A program made the translations under genes and the position numbers. A stretch of 64,000 bases of DNA from Rhizomys pruinosus (Eukaryota > Chordata > Mammalia > Rodentia > Spalacidae). Under the pieces are notes generated by a model that did no database searches, had not been told where the DNA came from, and saw nothing but the letters and a program-made list of their open reading frames with translations. The DNA lies in NCBI GenBank assembly GCA_009823505.1, contig VZQC01009545.1:163050-227049 (forward strand). The letters run 5' to 3'. Position 1 is the first letter of the stretch, and each line of letters begins with the position of its first letter. This document shows, in pieces, positions 24,110 to 33,434 of the stretch.

Positions 24110-24860
24110 TGGATAACTGCCTGGTTTGAGCTTATATTAGTTTGGTGCATGCTGTTGCAATTACTATGAATTCATATGAGTAACTGTCCTGTTATATGAA
24201 AAACACTGTTTCATTGCAGTCATTCACTACCTCAGGCTCTTAGACTCTTTCTGCCTCTTCTTCCACAATGATCCTTGAGCCTGAAGAGGCAAAGGTTTGG
24301 TATAGGTGTCTCATGCCTCATGCCTCAGCACTCTGCAGCCTCTTATTCTCTGCAGGTTGTCCAGTTGTGAGTTTCTGTGTTAATTGCCAACTCTTGCAAG
24401 TAAAACTTCTCTGGTGAGCATTGAGTGATTCATCAATCTATGCATGCAACAACAAGTCATTAAAAGTTGGTTTAAGGCTATGTCCATTTAGTGGTATAAT
24501 AGTAGTAGGCTTTCCTGAATGGCCTGTGTTATGTGTAGCAATAGGTTCCTATGCCTGATAGCAGAGTCAGGTGTAGCCTTCCATCTTGTGAAGTGGGCTT
24601 ATAGCTGCTGACGGAGGGACAGTAATTTTTATTTAAAGGTATGATGCAGTGTAGTTTAACCAGTCTCTAAGGGATTAACCCTCACTGAAGGGCATTTGAG
24701 AACACTAACTAGACTCATTAGGCTGTAATGAAAAAATAATAGAAGATATAAAATAGGACAGACAGTGATAACTGTGGTACACATATTGAGGGTGTCTGAG
24801 TATGATCAAAATAAATTATATGAAATTCTCAAAATTTAGTAAATTCCTTATTAAAAACAA
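24110..24860. mobile_element. L1 3' UTR pieces in both orientations
   Basis: 24110-24600 reads as minus-strand Lx-like 3' UTR ('ttgtgagtttctgtgttaattg', about 24365-24386, and 'gtaaaacttctctggtgagc'). 24700-24860 ends with plus-strand L1 terminal sequence ('tatgaaattctcaaaattt'). Confidence 0.5.
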
Positions 24861-24862
24861 AA

Positions 24863-25071
24863 GGGAGCTGCGAGGAGAGGTGAGGGATTAAGAGTATTCA
24901 CTGCTCTTGCAGAAGATCCAGGTTTGATTCCAAGCATCCACATGGCAGCTAACAACCATCCGTAACTCCAGATCCAGGAAAATCTGATACCTTTTTCTGA
25001 TAACATACATGCACATACGAACATTCACGCAATGCACTCATACACATAAAATACAAACAATAAATAAAGTA
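24863..25071 (+). mobile_element. B2 SINE, older copy
   Basis: A box degraded (gtgagggattaagag), B box as ggtttgattcc. The 3' half differs from the younger copies in this window and is more like a general muroid B2. Poorly preserved A-rich flanking repeats. Confidence 0.88.
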
Positions 25072-25276
25072 TTAAAAAAAAAACAAGAGAAAACAGTTAA
25101 AGTGATTTTGAGTTTCAAAGGATAGTATTAAATGAAAAGTTAGATTATACTTAGAGACTATATAAATCATTAATATGATAAAGGCCTTATATACAGGATT
25201 TACAAAGAACAATAAATGTTTAATAGTAGAATGTGGGCTTAGGAGAAAATAAACTGGGGAGGGGTGGCAAAAACGA

Positions 25277-25762
25277 CTATAGATATATAGGATCACTTTG
25301 AACAGTGACAACAATATTTACTATCATGATTGATGCCAAGGATTCACAAGTGTATACATGTATCAAAGTTACCAAATTATTCCCTTTAAAAATGTTCTCT
25401 TTTTGGCCAAAATACCTCAGTAAAACTGTTTTTAAAATAAATGTGTAAATAATTGTCAATATATGACTGACTTTAATTGTGCACTCTTTATTTGAATCTA
25501 TTTTATTCCAGAGTCCTCCTGTATTGGTTACTGTAGCTTTGCAATATATTTGGAAATCAGGAAGGGTTATGCTCCCCTGTATGTGCTTTCTTAAGATACT
25601 TTTGGCTACTCTACTTTGGGTGTTATGTGGATTCATATGAATTTTGTGATTATTCTCTATATTTCCATAAAAATGACATTGTAATTTGGTAGCAATTTCA
25701 CTGAAAATGTAGATGTCTTTGAAAAGCTGCACTAGTCCTGGTTCAGGAATTGTCTGCTCCAC
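25277..25762 (-). pseudogene. L1 ORF2 fragment (thumb/C-terminal region)
   Basis: Minus-strand translation includes L-P-D-F-Q-I-Y-C-K-A-T-V-T, a hallmark of L1 ORF2 downstream of the RT palm. The upstream part of the same element continues at 26085-26400, so a younger L1 tail (25835-26082) was inserted into it. Confidence 0.8.
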
Positions 25763-25834
25763 CTGAGTCCCTAGGAAATACTGGATAATTTATTGCCTTT
25801 TAAAGGAAATATTTCAGGATTTCTCTACTGATTA

Positions 25835-25858
25835 TAATGTTAGGTATGTGCTTTTCTT

Positions 25859-25889
<31 letters not shown>

Positions 25890-26082
25890 TTTTATTGATG
25901 CTTTGTGCATTTCATACATCATTTTCCAATTCAGTTCAGGCATATTTCCCTTTCCCTTCCCCCCTACCCCCACCCCATCCCAGATCATGCATTTTGCCAT
26001 AACTGTCCTGCATCTTTCAGTTTTTTTTTTCATTTTTTAGCTATAAGTGATGATCCATGAGTACAAGCATCCTGTGCTTTTC
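25835..26082 (-). mobile_element. L1 3' UTR end inserted in older L1
   Basis: (TTTA)n at 25858-25895 is the expanded A-rich tail. It is followed by the inverted L1 terminus (C-rich 25955-25985) and 'gagtacaagcatcctg', matching the complement of 40-60 at the start of the window. Confidence 0.75.
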
Positions 26083-26584
26083 ATGAACAATTGTTAACAT
26101 TTACTTTTGTATCTATAATTTGAGAGGATTTATTATGAGGGAATGTTGAACAGTTTCAAATGCTTTTTCAGCCCCTATTGAAGTCATAGTGAGATTTTTA
26201 TCTTTCATGTTATTAATGTGAGATATAGAACTTATTAATTTGTGTATGTTAAACAAACCTCATTTACTTTTAGTTTTTGTGAGATGCTAAGAAATATTTC
26301 TATTGGTTCTTTGAATCTCTGGTGAAACTCAGCAGTGAAATTATCTTGTCCTTGACTCTTGAATGGATTTGTTTTATCAAAGAAAACTTGCATGCTCATG
26401 TGGAGGATACTCCAAACTCAGGAAAGAAAAAAAAAAACTGTCAACTATAACCAGGAAACCTGTTTTTCAATAACAATAGAGAGATAAAGACTATCTCAGA
26501 GAAACAAAAGGAGAGGGAGTTTGTCATTAGACTTCCCTAACAAAAAATGCTAAAGGAATTCTTTCAATTTGAAGTGAAAGTATA
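26083..26584 (-). mobile_element. Old L1 ORF2 remnant
   Basis: Minus-strand RT-region sequence ('gaatctctggtgaaactcagc', about 26313-26333) is diagnostic of old L1 ORF2. The right end (26400-26584) carries L1-like sequence in plus sense, such as 'gatagagactatctcagag'-type text, and is less certain. Confidence 0.6.
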
Positions 26585-27223
26585 TGTATTAGTCAGGGTT
26601 CTCTAAAGGAACAGAACTCATATATAATATATCTATCTATATATATATATATATGATATCATATATATATATATACACACATATGTACATATATATGTAT
26701 ATATACATCATATGTATATATACATATATATGTACATATGTGTGTGTGCGTGTGTGTGTATGTGTGTGTGTGATTATATATATTCATATATACACATATA
26801 TGGGTGATCTATTAGATTTGCTTACTGGTGTGCCTGCACCACACTGGAGGGGCTGAGAATCCATCTGGTAGTTTCTCAGTCCACAAGACTGTGTGTCTTA
26901 GTAGTACCTATCTAGCATGAACGCTTGAAAGATTCCTGGAGGTCTGCTAGTCTTCAGTTTATATTGGAATCTAAAGTAGCTGGTTCCCTGGCAGCAATGG
27001 ACTGCCAAAGCAACAAGATTAACTCTCAAATGAGAGAGAAGCAGGCAAAAGCAAAAGCTCCCTTCTGCCATGACCCTTTAGAGGGGCCGCCATCAGAAGG
27101 TAACATCTACATGTCCACATTTAAAGAGTGCCTTCCAGCTTCAAATCATCTAATCCAAAAAGTCTCTCTCATTTCTGTTAATTTCATATCCAGTCAAGTT
27201 GACCACTAAGAGTAGCCATCACA
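26585..27223 (-). mobile_element. ERVL LTR (3' LTR of the provirus)
   Basis: Plus-strand left edge tgtattagtcagggttctc is the inverted LTR 3' end; the right edge agtagccatcaca is the inverted LTR start. Without the TA/TG microsatellite (26630-26790) its length is close to the 456 bp of the partner at 32130-32585. Shared internal phrases include 'gattcctggag', 'ctattagtctt'-like text and 'cttccagctt'. Confidence 0.82.
26630..26790. repeat. (TA)/(TG) compound microsatellite inside LTR
   Basis: About 160 bp of alternating purine-pyrimidine (TA, CA, TG) repeats expanded within the 3' LTR. Confidence 0.93.
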
Positions 27224-27225
27224 AA

Positions 27226-27240
27226 TCCCCCGCCCCTTAG
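27226..27240 (-). other. Polypurine tract of the ERVL provirus
   Basis: The plus strand reads tcccccgccccttag, i.e. a purine run on the minus strand directly upstream of the 3' LTR start. This is the expected primer site for plus-strand DNA synthesis. Confidence 0.65.
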
Positions 27241-27529
27241 GAACTTAACATCCAATTGCCTCTCCTTATATCATGCTTAATTTCCAAACCAAAACAATGG
27301 CAGGGTTATAATTTTACCTAACATGACATAACTATCCCGTGTATAATTGCAAATGCATTTTATGTTTTAGAATAGGTGGTAAGGTCCTTGAGGAATGCTT
27401 AGTCTTTTAATGTCTCATATCCTAATTATGATAATATAGATTTACAAAGCATAAACACTTATCTCAGTTACACAAATGAAACACAAATATTTGCTTAATA
27501 TATGTGTAAATATCAACAAACATATTCTT

Positions 27530-27982
27530 TTTTCTTTCTTTTTTTTTTTTTTTTTTGAGACAGGGTCAATCCTGTATAGCCCAGCTGTCACTGGGAATTC
27601 ACTTATGTAATATATTAACCAGGTTTGCCTTTGACTCACAGAAGGATCCACACTGGGACTCTGCTACTTGAGTGCTGGGATTAAAAAGAGCATGTCTTGC
27701 TACCGGTCTGGGGAGAGATCCCGTCCTATCCGGTTTAAGAGGCGGCCGACCGCTCTTGCAGGAGGCGATCCCCAGCACCCACATGGCGGCCGAGAACCGT
27801 CTGAGACTCCAATTCCAGGAGAACTCCAGTTCCAGGGGAATCCGAGACCCTCCTCTGACCTCCGCGGCATTGCACGTCACGGGTGCACAAACTTGCATGC
27901 AGACAACACATTCATACACATACGGAAATAAATAAAATTAAAAAAAAAAAAATAAAGGTGTGCTACCACACACAGCACCACA
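27530..27982 (-). mobile_element. B1 SINE split by a B2
   Basis: Poly-T at 27538-27556 is the B1 tail; the inverted body runs to about 27690, and the B1 head ('aaaggtgtgctaccacac') resumes at 27954. The first part carries many single-base insertions relative to other B1 copies here. Confidence 0.85.
27705..27950 (+). mobile_element. B2 SINE nested in B1
   Basis: The body from 27748 onward is close to consensus and CpG-rich (gaccgctcttgcagg, cacatggcggccgagaacc), so the copy is young. The head (27705-27745) is distorted by several small insertions. The target is the B1 block aaaggtgtgctacc, repeated in degraded form before the B2. Confidence 0.9.
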
Positions 27983-28030
27983 ATCATATTCTCTTTAGAT
28001 AAGTCTTTCTTATAGTTGCTTAATTAATTA

Positions 28031-28222
28031 ATTAGGTCTTTTTGAGACAGGATCTCCCTGTAGCCCCAGCTGGCCTGGAACTCGCTTCATAGACCAGGCT
28101 GGCCTTGAACTCACAGAATTTGGCCTGCCCCTGCCTCCTGAGTGCTGGGATTAAAGGTGTGTAACACCTCTGCCTCCTGAGTGCTGGGATTAAAGGTGTG
28201 TACCACCACACGCAGCAAGCAT
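28031..28222 (-). mobile_element. B1 SINE with internal 39-bp duplication
   Basis: Inverted B1 in which ctgcctcctgagtgctggg and the following bases occur twice (starts 28131 and 28170). The element is therefore about 39 bp longer than usual. Confidence 0.93.
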
Positions 28223-28399
28223 ATTCTTAATAATAAACAAGACAAAAACACTCATGACATTTGCAATTGTTTCCTCAACTGGTCAAGTTGCTTTAGCTAA
28301 TATTTATAACTACCATTCTCTGCTATACATTCTGTATTTCTTTTGCCTTCAGCATGCACACTTTGCAAGGTTTTGTCATTTTCCCTGGAGACGTGATTC

Positions 28400-29700
28400 A
28401 CACCTACATATCTGAATGATCCGGGCCATTTGTTATCCTACATGTATTGGGTTATTGCAGTTCCCTATTGACCTTAATGATGGGACATGGTAACACCAAA
28501 AGATACCCTTAGGAATCTCCTGCTTTCCGGATATAATCTTCCTTATGTCCATTGTGGAGAAGCAGTACAATTTCCCATCATTTCAAATGCATAATTTTTA
28601 TCAATAAGTTCAGATTGGTTGCTACCTTTTGATCACAGTATCCAATCAGCATTTTCATTATAAATATAGTGGACCAGTGTGATATTTTGTGGAAGACACA
28701 AGTGATCAACATCTCTTTGGAGTAACTTATGACACACAACTAGAGAACTAACATATACTTTAGGTAGAACAGTGAAGGTATACTGCTGTCCTGCTTGATG
28801 AAATCAAATTGCTTCTGGTGGTCTTTAGGGACTGGTATAGAGAAGAAAGTATTTGCCACATCAATACCTGCATACCAGATACTAGGAAATGTGTTAATCT
28901 GCTTAAGAATGGAAAACACATCTGATACAGTAGCTGCAATTGCAGTCAGTATTTGATATTTGTGATAGTCAATTGTAATTATCCATGAACCATTTGTTTT
29001 TTGCACAGACCAAATAGAAGAGTTAAGGGGAACACATTGATGAGTCTTTCACATCCTTGATGGTGCTCTAATTGCTGTACTCCCCCCAGGGATGTGATCT
29101 TGTTTCATGGTTTACTAATTTCTTTGGTAGAGGCAAATTCAGTGATTTCCATTTGACTTTCCAATTATAATAGACCTCACTCCACAGGTGAAGGAACCAA
29201 TGTGGAGATTCTGCCAACTTCTAAGTATATCTATTCCAATTATTCATTTTGGATCTGAAGAAATAACCACAAGATGAGTTTGGGGATTCATTAGACATAC
29301 TGGAGTTAGACTTCAGCCAAAACTCCATTTATCACTTGACTTTCATAAGCCTCTACTTAAACTCGTGGGCCACAATGCGTTTTAGGGTTTCCTAGAATCA
29401 GTCTCAACTCAGAACCAGTGTACAATGGGCCTTGAAAAGTCTCATCATACCTGTTTACCCAATGTACAGTCACTCTACTAAAAGGCCACTGTCCCTCTGG
29501 GGACAAATGGAAACATAACAGTATAACTCTTTATTGTAACTAGCTATTTCTTTATAAAGACCTGGCCTTCCCTTCATTCAAGAGGTTCTGGGTCCAAAAA
29601 AGTTATTCAGTGTGGATATTGGTTGACTAGATGTGATTCCTTGTTGCTAGATTCAATGTAGACTTTCTGACAATAGTCCCACAGCTTTTCTGCTTATACA
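28400..29700 (-). pseudogene. ERVL pol remnant (protease/RT)
   Basis: The clearest open stretch is 28740-29006 and matches the N-terminal fingers/palm region of retroviral RT: a basic-G-S-W motif, then an aspartate-containing block (G-I-D-V-A-N) where the first catalytic aspartate is expected, then 'KDHQKQF'. Downstream, at about 28650-28680, the catalytic YxDD box appears as Y-N-E with both aspartates lost. Stops and frameshifts flank it on both sides. It is inactive. Confidence 0.75.
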
Positions 29701-30084
29701 GATCAAATAAAAACTTAGTAGACTTACTATGTATTTGGTGCCTGGAAATACCATGACTAATTATCTAATACCAAAAGTCCATTCATGTCATGCCATTATA
29801 GACATTGTTTTGCCTTTCCTGCCCATTATTGTAACTACCCTTACCTCTCACCTTGCCCATGGCAAATCAATGCTGCTACTTGACCCATATTCTGACATCC
29901 TTTTAAACCCATTTCATTTAATGCATGCAACTGAACAGCAGCATCTCCAGTTCTCAGATCTAACACAAGGAAAAGTGCAAAAACACAGCCCTTAAAATAT
30001 GTTGGTGCCTCTCATCATTTTATGTCTAATAACATCAGTGAAAGACATGTCCTCTGTGCCCACTCATTGTGGGAAGATTAGGCT

Positions 30085-30327
30085 TTTTTTTAATTTTATT
30101 TATTTCTGTATGTGTATGAATGTACTGTCTGCATGCAAGTTTGTGCACCCGTGTCTTGCAATGCCGCGGAGGTCAAAAGAGGGTGTCGGATTCCCCTGGA
30201 ACTGGAGTTCTTCTGGGATTGGAGTTTCAGACAGTTCTCGGCCGCCATGTGGGTGCTGGGGATCGAACCCGGGTCCTCTGTAAGAGAGGTCGGCACTCTT
30301 AACCACTAGGCCATCTCTCCAGCCCCC
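30085..30327 (-). mobile_element. B2 SINE (young, in ERVL interior)
   Basis: Inverted B2 with intact B box (ggatcgaacccgg) and head 'ccatctctccagccccc'. The flanking repeat ggaagattagg (about 30072 and 30329) is nearly perfect. CpGs are largely retained. Confidence 0.95.
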
Positions 30328-30498
30328 AGGAAGATTAGGTTTTAAACAGAGAATCCACTCAAGCATTCCAATTGGCCTGAGCCATAAAATCCCTTCTTTA
30401 ACACTAAGCCAAGGGATATCAGGTATCTCTAGTTCTTTCTCAGTAGGCCCTTTTGATGGATACATTAGCTAACCAATAGAATAAACTTTTAGCACATT

Positions 30499-30717
30499 TT
30501 AAAATAATTAAAAAATTTTATTATTTTTATTTTATGTGTATGAGTGTATTACCTGCATATGTATAAGTGCACTCATGTCATGCAATGCTCACAGAGGTCA
30601 GAAGAGGGGGTCATATGTCCTGGAACTGGAGTTAGGCATGGTTGTAAGCCACCATGTAGGTGCTGGGAATCAAACCTGGGTCAGTGCTCTTAACTGCTGA
30701 GCAATCTCTCCAGCCCC
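30499..30717 (-). mobile_element. B2 SINE, different subfamily
   Basis: Inverted B2 whose 3' half (tacctgcatatgtataagtg) differs from the common local variant. An 18-bp near-perfect target duplication starts ataaactt at 30481 and 30718 (two mismatches). Confidence 0.94.
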
Positions 30718-30756
30718 ATAAACTTCTGGCACATTATTTTTTTCTGGCACATTTTT

Positions 30757-30902
30757 TTTGGTCTTTTTGAGACAGGGTCTCCGGGTAGCCCCAGCTGTCC
30801 TGGAACTCACTCTGTAGACCAGGCTGGCCTTGAACTCACAAAGATCCACCTGCCTCTGCCTGCCAAGTGCTAGGACTAAAGGGGTGAGCCACCACGCCCT
30901 GC
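30757..30902 (-). mobile_element. B1 SINE with 14-bp target duplication
   Basis: Inverted B1 bounded by tctggcacattttt at 30743-30756 and 30903-30916. It inserted into the duplicated flank of the preceding B2, so it is younger than that B2. Confidence 0.96.
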
Positions 30903-31036
30903 TCTGGCACATTTTTAACTATGTAAATTTCCATATTAGACCTGACATCTACTTTCAGTGGGCCCATATAGATAAACTAAGCATTATCCAATTTCATGTT
31001 TCTTCCTCCATTACCTCACACCCTTAAAAACCAGTC

Positions 31037-31197
31037 CTGTGGCGTGGTGGTGCACGCCTTTAATCCTAGCACTCGGGAGGCAGAGACAGGCAGATCTTTG
31101 TGAGTTCAAGGCCAGCCTGATCTACAGAGTGAGTTCCAGGACAGCTACAAGGAGACCCTGTCTCGAAAAGACCAAAAAAAAAAAAAAAAAAAAAAAA
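31037..31197 (+). mobile_element. B1 SINE
   Basis: Plus-strand B1 ('gtggtggtgcacgcctttaat' body) with a 24-base poly-A at about 31173-31197. Short cagtcc repeats lie at both ends. Confidence 0.96.
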
Positions 31198-31199
31198 AC

Positions 31200-32129
31200 A
31201 GTCCCACACACATTTCCAAGACTTTTGCTTGAATGAATTAGCAAACTCAATAAGTTCTTTAGTAGTGTAGTAGTACACCTCCTCAGAAACCACATTTTCT
31301 ATCTCACTCTAAGGCCCTGCTTAGTCTTGAGTTTCCTTTTAAGTCTAGAGGCAACAATTGGTTCCAACTGACTTACATCACCCTTGTCTGAGAATATGGG
31401 ATTAATTCCCTCAGATAACAGTGCTAAAGGTTGCTCTGCAGTATGTGGGGGCGGGGGATGAATCTTCATTCTCTACCGAGGTGGAGACACTAATTCATCA
31501 GGCAAAATAAACTGTTCTGATTCTGAGTATTCAAAGTCCCCAGCTACATTAGCGTTCTCCCACACTTTTTCATTCCAAGTTACGGGATTCCACTCTTTCA
31601 CTGACAGTGCCCTCATTTTTACTGCTGACACACTTCTAGGCTGGGAATTAAATTTGCATTGTAATTCAGCCAAACATATAATGAGAGCTTTGGCTTGATT
31701 TTCTACAACTTGAGCTCCATGGCTGCTGGAGAGAAGACTCTTCTAGGGCACATTTACAATCTTTAGACTGTTGATGTGAACTTGGAGCTGGTTAATTATA
31801 TCATTGAATTCATTCTTCTCTTCCATAAGTTTTTTCCAGAGATGCTAGAAGCAACCAGCTAGTATCATTATTTTCCTGCAGTGATATGTACAGAATCCTA
31901 AATTCCTTGCTCTTCACAAGGCATGATTCAGAAGACTCAAATGTATGCATCTTCATAATTGCTTTAAACAGTTTACACCATGGATTATCAGTGCTATTCA
32001 TGCTACCATAGAAATCTTTAGTAACTGTGGGTTACTAACTGGAAAGTGTGCTCCAGATACCACCAAACCCATTAAAGAAATTCATTCTTTCAATTCTGTT
32101 TCTCTAGAACCACTCCATGTAACACAGTC
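31200..32129 (-). pseudogene. Presumed gag region of the ERVL provirus
   Basis: The segment lies directly downstream of the 5' LTR in proviral sense, where gag is expected. Two short minus-strand frames remain (31473-31673 and 31810-32001). I do not recognise a capsid major-homology motif or zinc knuckle, so this rests on position only. Confidence 0.45.
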
Positions 32130-32585
32130 TGTATTAGTCACGGTTCTCTAAACGAACAGAATTTATATTTTGGCTTACAAGATAGGTTCTGGGTAGTTAA
32201 ACAATGGCTGTACTACAACAGGGAGACTGAGAATTTGGTAGTTGCATAGTCCAAAGGCTGGATGTTTTAGCAATCCAAATCTGGCAATGAAGGCCTGAGG
32301 GATTCCTGGAGATCTATTAGTCTTCGGTCTGTACTGAAATCCAAGTTGTTTCTATTATCAGAAAGGAAATGTCACAGCAGGATGAATTTGCCAGTGAGAG
32401 AAAAGGCAAACAGGCAAAAAATGAAAATTCCCTTCTGTTATGACCTTTTATTTGGAATGCCCTCAGAAGGTAATGCCCATATTTAGGATGTGTCTTCCAC
32501 CTTCAGATAATCTGATCCAGATAGTTGTTCTTATATCAGTTAACACCTGATCTAGGCCAGTTGACAGCCAAAATTAGACATCATA
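32130..32585 (-). mobile_element. ERVL LTR (5' LTR of the provirus)
   Basis: The plus-strand left edge tgtattagtcacggttctc is the inverted LTR 3' end; the right edge is near 'ttagacatcata'. It shares an ordered set of blocks with 26585-27223 ('gattcctggagat', 'agcaggatgaatttgccag', 'cccttctgttatgacc'). Confidence 0.8.
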
Positions 32586-32871
32586 GTGCATTAATCAACA
32601 ATAATACAGTGTAAGTAATTTATGAAACTTATTGGTAAATGACAATGTATAGACAAAAATTGACAACAGAAAACATAATCTCATCTTGGTAGGCAAATCT
32701 CTATTAATTATACTTTAAAGTTCAAAGACAAATGTGGTAAGAACAATTGCAGGTAGATTGATATTTAATATAAATCAATGCTGATTATGACATTAATAAT
32801 CTACAGAATAAGGAGAAGTAATTTTGGAGATTGCTTGGATCCAAATGAAGCTATAACATAAAAGATTATAT
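32586..32871. other. AT-rich spacer between two proviruses
   Basis: About 290 bp separate the start of the minus-strand ERVL 5' LTR from the start of the plus-strand provirus. Nothing else recognised. Confidence 0.6.
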
Positions 32872-33059
32872 CTATATATGGGATAAATTATTTATTCTTT
32901 GAAATGAGCTTAACTAAGTTTGCAGCCCAGGTGCCTAGTGAGTTTCCCAGTGGTGCTGATGTTAGGGAGATGTTGGTGCTCCCACCAAAGGTGCATGAGA
33001 TTTGGAAATTCTGGGATTTGGGGATGCTGGGACTCTCGGGGAGGAGGGGCAGTGGAGAT

Positions 33060-33068
33060 GTATAAAAG
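33060..33068 (+). promoter_or_regulatory. TATA box in 5' LTR
   Basis: gtataaaagg lies in the LTR about 185 bp from its start. The aligned position in the 3' LTR (about 35584) reads gtgtaaagg, so the box is degraded there. Confidence 0.6.
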
Positions 33069-33085
33069 GGCCACCACATGGCGCT

Positions 33086-33089
<4 letters not shown>

Positions 33090-33130
<41 letters not shown>
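33090..33130. repeat. (CT)n microsatellite inside the 5' LTR
   Basis: About 20 CT units; the 3' LTR has only 'ctctctctta' at the same place. It produces long artificial Leu-Ser and Arg-Glu repeat frames that are not genes. Confidence 0.95.
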
Positions 33131-33133
<3 letters not shown>

Positions 33134-33434
33134 TATCAGCACAATCAGAAGGCAAGGGGTTTCGTGCTGTAAAGCCTGGTGGCCATGTTGAAAACGAGAG
33201 AGAGAGCCAGCTGCAATGCTTGGCTCCCCTGAGGATCTGTTTCCTGCACAGTTCTGGCCTTCCTGCCATCACATTGTAAGCAAGCCCAATTCAATAAGTT
33301 CTGATCTAGTCTGAGATTGGAAAGCTATTTCCCTTGCATTGCCTAGCAACTAGAAATCAGGAAACTGGCAGGGGTGGGCAGGGCTAGGAGGCTGTGGGGG
33401 CCTCCTACACTGGTAGGAAACTTCCTCTACAACA

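Larger units (their letters stand above)
26585..32585 (-). mobile_element. ERVL-type provirus with both LTRs, degenerate
   Basis: A 6.0-kb minus-strand provirus. Order in its own sense: 5' LTR (32585-32130), a region where gag is expected (32129-31200), SINE insertions, a protease/RT region (about 29700-28400), SINE insertions, a polypurine tract (complement of 27226-27240), and 3' LTR (27223-26585). The LTR ends (TGTGATGG..., ...CTAATACA) and the RT segment fit the ERVL class, which normally lacks env. No RNase H or integrase domain is recognisable between RT and the polypurine tract, so an internal deletion is likely. The flanking 5-mers (gtata, gtgca) match at only three of five positions. 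Confidence 0.75.
32877..33434 (+). mobile_element. 5' LTR of compact provirus
   Basis: Starts tatgggataaatt (the partner starts tgtgggataaatt) and ends ctacaaca. It contains a canonical TATA box and a (CT)n expansion at 33090-33130 just downstream. The polyadenylation-type sequence is ttcaataagttc near 33290, one base off AATAAA; the 3' LTR has an intact AATAAA. Confidence 0.82.

Noticed and set aside
25277..25762. A 161-codon minus-strand frame as a hypothetical gene
   Set aside because: It contains the L1 ORF2 L-P-D-F block and is interrupted by a younger L1 insertion upstream.
32101..32129. tRNA primer-binding site of the ERVL provirus
   Set aside because: The bases just inside the 5' LTR give only a vague resemblance to the site expected for this class, so no feature was called.
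32888..33279. Overlapping open frames of 84-120 codons on both strands
   Set aside because: They are created by the (CT)n microsatellite, which is stop-free in several frames (Leu-Ser or Arg-Glu runs), inside the 5' LTR of the compact provirus.
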